Below are positions 31,429-34,221 of a stretch of 34,221 nucleotides of DNA, piece by piece. The notes below the pieces were generated by a model. The model made no database searches, was not told where the DNA came from, and saw nothing but the letters and a program-made list of their open reading frames with translations. Numbering within the stretch: the first letter of the stretch is position 1; each line of letters opens with the position of its first letter. The DNA lies in the NCBI GenBank assembly GCA_018824725.1, contig JAHJGB010000102.1, positions 1 to 34,221 on the forward strand. The letters run 5' to 3'. A program made the position numbers and the translations under genes. This DNA is from Candidatus Omnitrophota bacterium (GTDB lineage: Bacteria > Omnitrophota > Gorgyraeia > Gorgyraeales > Gorgyraeaceae).

Positions 31429-31872
31429 TTATTTTATAATCTCACATTTTCCGCCCACAGCCTTTATCTTCTCTTCGGCTGATTTTGAAAACGCGTGGGC
31501 CTTTATATGTACAGGGACCTTTATCTCTCCCTTACCGAGTATCTTCAAGAAATTAAGAGCGCCTTTTATTATCCCTTTTTCTTTCAATAATTCAGGTGTT
31601 ACCAAAGCCTCTTTTTTCAGTTTTGAGAATATGTCAAGATTTACTATAGAATACCCTGCCCTGGGCCTTCTCCTGAACCCTCTCTTGGGCAGTTTTCTTA
31701 TCAAAGGCATCTGTCCGCCTTCAAAACCAGGAGACCTTCCTGCGCCGGAACGGGACATCTGGCCTTTATGGCCTCTTGTGGAGGTCTTGCCATGGCCTGA
31801 ACCAGGGCCCCTGCCTACTATTTTTCTTCTCTTCTTAGCTCCTCTTGCCGGCCTTAAATCCTGTATCTTCAT
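31429..31872 (-). CDS. rplO: Ribosomal protein L15
   Basis: 147 residues from the ATG at 31870-31872 ([20 protein letters not shown]), which overlaps the rpsE stop by 4 bp (ATGA). A longer frame reading into rpsE is rejected because L15 starts at this methionine. [18 protein letters not shown] and [17 protein letters not shown] are canonical. L15 is a late-assembly 50S protein. In most bacteria rpmD lies between rpsE and rplO; here no room exists for it. Confidence 0.97.
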   Translation of the reverse strand: MKIQDLRPARGAKKRRKIVGRGPGSGHGKTSTRGHKGQMSRSGAGRSPGFEGGQMPLIRKLPKRGFRRRPRAGYSIVNLDIFSKLKKEALVTPELLKEKGIIKGALNFLKILGKGEIKVPVHIKAHAFSKSAEEKIKAVGGKCEIIK

Positions 31873-32381
31873 GCCCCACCTTCTGACATATCGCGTTCCA
31901 GCCTTAATTTCTTTAAGCCGTCCATAGTTGCCTTTGTTACATTTATCGGATTCGCAGAGCCAAGCGATTTGGTAAGAATATCTTTTATTCCGGCTGCGTC
32001 GCATATGGCGCGCACAGACCCTCCAGCAACAACACCCGTACCTTCAAGCGCCGGCTTCAAAAGCACTTTTGCAGCCCCGAAATGGCCCATAATCTCGTGA
32101 GGTATTGTCTGGCCCCTCACAGGAACCTTAAAAAAATTCTTCTTTGCGTTGGAAAGGGCTTTTCTTATGGAATTTGCGACATCGTTGGCTTTTCCATAGC
32201 CGCATCCTACCGTGCCGTTTCCGTTGCCGACAGCGATAAGCGCGGTAAATGAAAATCTTTTTCCGCCTTTCACGACCTTTGAAACCCTGTTGATGGCTAT
32301 AACTTTTTCTATATACTGGTCTTCCTGGGCCGCGTCAAGCTTCTTTATTAATCTCTCTTTTGACTGAATCCTCTCTGCCAA
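31869..32381 (-). CDS. rpsE: Ribosomal protein S5
   Basis: 170 residues. [20 protein letters not shown] begins the double-stranded-RNA-like domain; [17 protein letters not shown] and [20 protein letters not shown] follow, and the C-terminal fold ends [21 protein letters not shown]5 helps decoding fidelity and mRNA unwinding at the 30S entrance. The start codon is TTG (32379-32381) with GGAGG about 6 nt upstream; no nearby ATG fits. It overlaps rplO by 4 bp. Confidence 0.97.
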   Translation of the reverse strand: MAERIQSKERLIKKLDAAQEDQYIEKVIAINRVSKVVKGGKRFSFTALIAVGNGNGTVGCGYGKANDVANSIRKALSNAKKNFFKVPVRGQTIPHEIMGHFGAAKVLLKPALEGTGVVAGGSVRAICDAAGIKDILTKSLGSANPINVTKATMDGLKKLRLERDMSEGGA

Positions 32382-32392
32382 TTTATCCTCCG

Positions 32393-32770
32393 TTAAAATT
32401 TCAATCCTGCTTCTCTTGCAGCGTCCGCCAGGGCCTTTATCCTACCGTGATACAGATAACCGCCTCTGTCAAATATGATTTTCTGGATACCTTTTTTAAC
32501 CGCTTCTTTTGCTATGTACGCTCCTGCCTTTTTAGCCGCATCCACGTTTCCACCCTTGGCCCCGAATTCTTTCTTAAAAACCTGATCATTTGTTGAAAGA
32601 GAAAGTATTGTATGATTAGCCATATCATCCACAAACTGCGCGTAAATATTGTTGTGGCTTCTGTGGACAATAAGCCTGGGGACCTCTTTTGTCCCTGACA
32701 TTCTTTTGCGTATCCTGTAGTGCCTTTTTATTCTTCCTAATTCTGATTGGCTTCTGATTTTTCTCTTCAT
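32393..32770 (-). CDS. rplR: Ribosomal protein L18
   Basis: 125 residues: [20 protein letters not shown], then [17 protein letters not shown], and the C-terminal [20 protein letters not shown] are typical. L18 binds 5S rRNA and helps join it to the 50S subunit. It starts 1 bp after rplF ends and stops 11 bp before rpsE. The N-terminal rich basic region is normal for the family. Confidence 0.98.
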   Translation of the reverse strand: MKRKIRSQSELGRIKRHYRIRKRMSGTKEVPRLIVHRSHNNIYAQFVDDMANHTILSLSTNDQVFKKEFGAKGGNVDAAKKAGAYIAKEAVKKGIQKIIFDRGGYLYHGRIKALADAAREAGLKF

Positions 32771-32771
32771 T

Positions 32772-33323
32772 TTATTTCTCTGTTCCCCCGACTGCTTTAC
32801 CGGCTTTTTTCCTTACAAATTCTCCCAAATATCGTATACCCCTGCCTTTATAAGGTTCAGGCTCGAAAAATGCCCTTATTTCAGCAGCTGTTTCTCCAAC
32901 CCTCGCCTTATCAATGCCCTCTATGATAATATGGGCTGGCTTGGGAGGGGTCTTTATCGATATGCCTTCTGGTACAGCATAAACTATCTGATGAGAAAAG
33001 CCTAAATTTAAAGTAAGTTTTTTGCCTTCTGTCTGAGCGCGGTAACCCACCCCGACTATCTCAAGGGTTTTAATATATCCATCGCTCACGCCTTTTACCA
33101 TATTATTTATATAAGCCCTGGCTAACCCGTGCATTGTAAAAGCAGTCTTGTCTTCTTTTAATCTTTTAACAATAATGCTGGAATTATCCACTTTTACTTC
33201 TACATTGGAAGGAAACACCCACTCCAGCTTGCCTTTTGGACCTTCTACAAAAATCTTTCCAGAATCTATTTTTATCTTTACTTTATCCGGAATCTGTATT
33301 GGTTTCTTGCCTATTAAAGACAC
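32772..33323 (-). CDS. rplF: Ribosomal protein L6
   Basis: 183 residues with the duplicated L6 fold: [19 protein letters not shown] and [10 protein letters not shown] in the first half, and [20 protein letters not shown], then [17 protein letters not shown], ending [14 protein letters not shown]. The start codon is GTG (33321-33323) with GGAG 7 nt upstream. L6 lies near the sarcin-ricin loop. A hairpin fills most of the 83-bp gap to rpsH. Confidence 0.98.
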   Translation of the reverse strand: MSLIGKKPIQIPDKVKIKIDSGKIFVEGPKGKLEWVFPSNVEVKVDNSSIIVKRLKEDKTAFTMHGLARAYINNMVKGVSDGYIKTLEIVGVGYRAQTEGKKLTLNLGFSHQIVYAVPEGISIKTPPKPAHIIIEGIDKARVGETAAEIRAFFEPEPYKGRGIRYLGEFVRKKAGKAVGGTEK

Positions 33324-33365
33324 TTATTGCTCCAATAATTTTATTCTAACGTTACAGGATGAAGC

Positions 33366-33406
33366 TTATGGAAGCCCGACTCCCTATGGGAGTCGGGCTT
33401 CCATAA
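33366..33406. repeat. GACTCCC hairpin, copy 6 (perfect)
   Basis: TTATGGAAGCCCGACTCCC, loop TAT, then the exact inverse: a 41-bp perfect palindrome. It abuts the rpsH stop codon (33407-33409) inside the spc operon. It gives the best consensus for the family. There is no T tract, so read-through to rplF is expected. Confidence 0.85.
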
Positions 33407-33805
33407 TTACCACACATAGCACAAAACTTCTCCGCCAGCCTGCATCTCTCTAGCCTGCGTATCTGTTACTATGCCTCTGGAGCTGGACAAAATAGCTATG
33501 CCAAGCCCTCCGAAAACCTTTGGTATCTTGTCTTTTTTTACATAGACCCTGAGACTGGGCTTGGATATCCTGGCCAGGCCTTTTATAACAGGCTCTTCGT
33601 TTCTTGTGTATTTTAAATAAACCCTCAGCGCCCCTTGTTTCTTGTCATCTATAAATTTAAAATCCTTGATGTATTTTTCTCTTTTTAATATATTGAATAT
33701 CTCTTCAGTCATCTTGGAAAACTGGATATCCACCTTTATCTTCTTTGCCATGCTTCCGTTTCTGATTATCGTCAATGCGTTGCTTATCGGATCTGTAAGA
33801 TTCAT
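33407..33805 (-). CDS. rpsH: Ribosomal protein S8
   Basis: 132 residues: MNLTDPISNALTIIRNGSMA opens it and the C-terminus has KVFGGLGIAILSSSRGIVTD, then AREMQAGGEVLCYVW, which is the S8 signature. S8 binds the central domain of 16S rRNA and in E. coli represses its own spc operon. GGGAG lies 7 nt before the ATG. An ACGCNGAA repeat separates it from rpsN. Confidence 0.98.
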   Translation of the reverse strand: MNLTDPISNALTIIRNGSMAKKIKVDIQFSKMTEEIFNILKREKYIKDFKFIDDKKQGALRVYLKYTRNEEPVIKGLARISKPSLRVYVKKDKIPKVFGGLGIAILSSSRGIVTDTQAREMQAGGEVLCYVW

Positions 33806-33824
33806 TCCTTAACTCCCTATGTTT

Positions 33825-33941
33825 ATCGCTGAACTACGCGGAATTTAACGCAGAATTACGCTGAAGTCAAACGCTGACTTCCGCGTTTTTCCGCGTCTGC
33901 TCCGAACGAAGCGAGGAGCAGCTTCTGCGTGGTTCCGCGGT
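33825..33941. repeat. ACGCNGAA array, copy 2
   Basis: On the plus strand ACGCGGAA, ACGCAGAA and ACGCTGAA occur 10-12 bp apart in the left half; the right half carries the inverse. AAGTC-AAACGCT-GACTT and CTGCTCC-(11 nt)-GGAGCAG are internal hairpins. It fills the 138-bp gap between rpsN and rpsH. An open frame across it is not a gene. Confidence 0.8.
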
Positions 33942-33943
33942 TT

Positions 33944-34129
33944 TCACCAACTCGCTTTTGTCACGCCCGGTATATCTCCGCGTGACGCCATTTCCCTGAA
34001 GCATAAACGGCATACATGGAATCTTCTTGAATATGCGCGCGGCCTGCCGCATAGTTTACATCTGTTATATTTTCTTACTTTGAATTTCGGTTCTTTTTTT
34101 TGTTTCGCTATCAAACATTCTTTTGCCAT
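33944..34129 (-). CDS. rpsN: Ribosomal protein S14, short zinc-binding form
   Basis: 61 residues, the type Z length. C24-x2-C27 and C40-x2-C43 form the zinc site ([12 protein letters not shown] and [11 protein letters not shown]). The end [10 protein letters not shown] is canonical. S14 sits in the 30S head near the A site. A GAGG lies about 13 nt before the ATG. The preceding gene in this order would be rplE, beyond the right edge of the window. Confidence 0.97.
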   Translation of the reverse strand: MAKECLIAKQKKEPKFKVRKYNRCKLCGRPRAYSRRFHVCRLCFREMASRGDIPGVTKASW

Positions 34130-34152
34130 AACTTATCAAGTCCTCTTTGTTT

Positions 34153-34221
34153 GTCGCTGAACAACGCAGAACATAACGCAGAACCACGCTGAAGCTAAAC
34201 GTTAACTTCCGCGTCTTTCCG
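34153..34221. repeat. ACGCNGAA array, copy 3 (cut by window edge)
   Basis: GTCGCTGAACAACGCAGAAC is followed by further ACGCAGAA and ACGCTGAA units, then the inverse CTTCCGCG starts. It matches the left half of copy 2 and runs off the right edge, in the gap upstream of rpsN. Confidence 0.75.

Noticed and set aside
33366-33406. GACTCCC hairpins as intrinsic terminators
   Set aside because: None has a T tract on the transcribed side, and several lie inside essential ribosomal operons.
33867-34052. Open frame between rpsN and rpsH
   Set aside because: It covers the ACGCNGAA repeat and overlaps rpsN in another frame; composition is that of a repeat, not a protein.

Overview
This window is a bacterial chromosome segment in which every recognisable gene lies on the minus strand; it therefore reads from right (upstream) to left (downstream). 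The organism looks like an uncultivated, Gram-negative-type bacterium. The gene mix (GatCAB, RsfS, a short DUF5679-type zinc ribbon, a bactofilin with a fused helix-turn-helix, a lysine-rich L17 tail, a LeuC/LeuD-type aconitase with NAD-type IDH and MDH) and the many palindromic intergenic repeats suggest Candidatus Omnitrophota (OP3) or a near relative in the PVC superphylum. That placement is inference, since no rRNA is present.

Layout. (1) 24.9-34.2 kb: distal part of the spc operon joined to the alpha operon, in the order rpsN-rpsH-rplF-rplR-rpsE-rplO-secY-adk-map-infA-rpmJ-rpsM-rpsK-rpsD-rpoA-rplQ. rpmD (L30) is absent from its usual place. (2) 16.9-24.5 kb: a central-carbon block with an aspartate-type aminotransferase, a LeuC-type dehydratase large subunit, pilT, a LeuD-type small subunit, isocitrate dehydrogenase, malate dehydrogenase and dihydrolipoyl dehydrogenase. 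Together these could run aspartate/oxaloacetate/citrate/2-oxoglutarate chemistry. (3) 13.0-16.9 kb: nadD, a DUF5679-like zinc ribbon with its own promoter, rsfS, a GAF/HD-GYP protein and argS. (4) 8.0-12.6 kb: a strikingly reduced mfd, a SurA-like peptidyl-prolyl isomerase, a broken pdxA, and rsmA (the surA-pdxA-rsmA order also known from E. coli). (5) 2.3-7.9 kb: gatC-gatA-gatB behind a strong near-leaderless promoter, a CtpA-type protease and tsaD. (6) 0-2.3 kb: MgtC/SapB membrane protein, bactofilin-HTH fusion, membrane-anchored HTH protein, larB, and the start of a glycosyltransferase.

The least ordinary content is the repeat landscape. At least five families of inverted-repeat elements sit between genes and often form the last codons of one. 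The most notable is a roughly 180-bp element present twice (12.6 and 24.7 kb) in opposite orientations. Its conserved blocks and loops alternate with stems whose two arms have changed together, as expected of a hairpin under structural selection. Other families are a GACTCCC hairpin (six copies), an ACGCNGAA array (three copies), an A/T-rich array (two copies) and a second large terminal-inverted-repeat element (two copies, one hosting the 180-bp element). One short palindromic repeat has inserted in frame within leuC. No rRNA, tRNA, CRISPR array, integrase or transposase gene was found.
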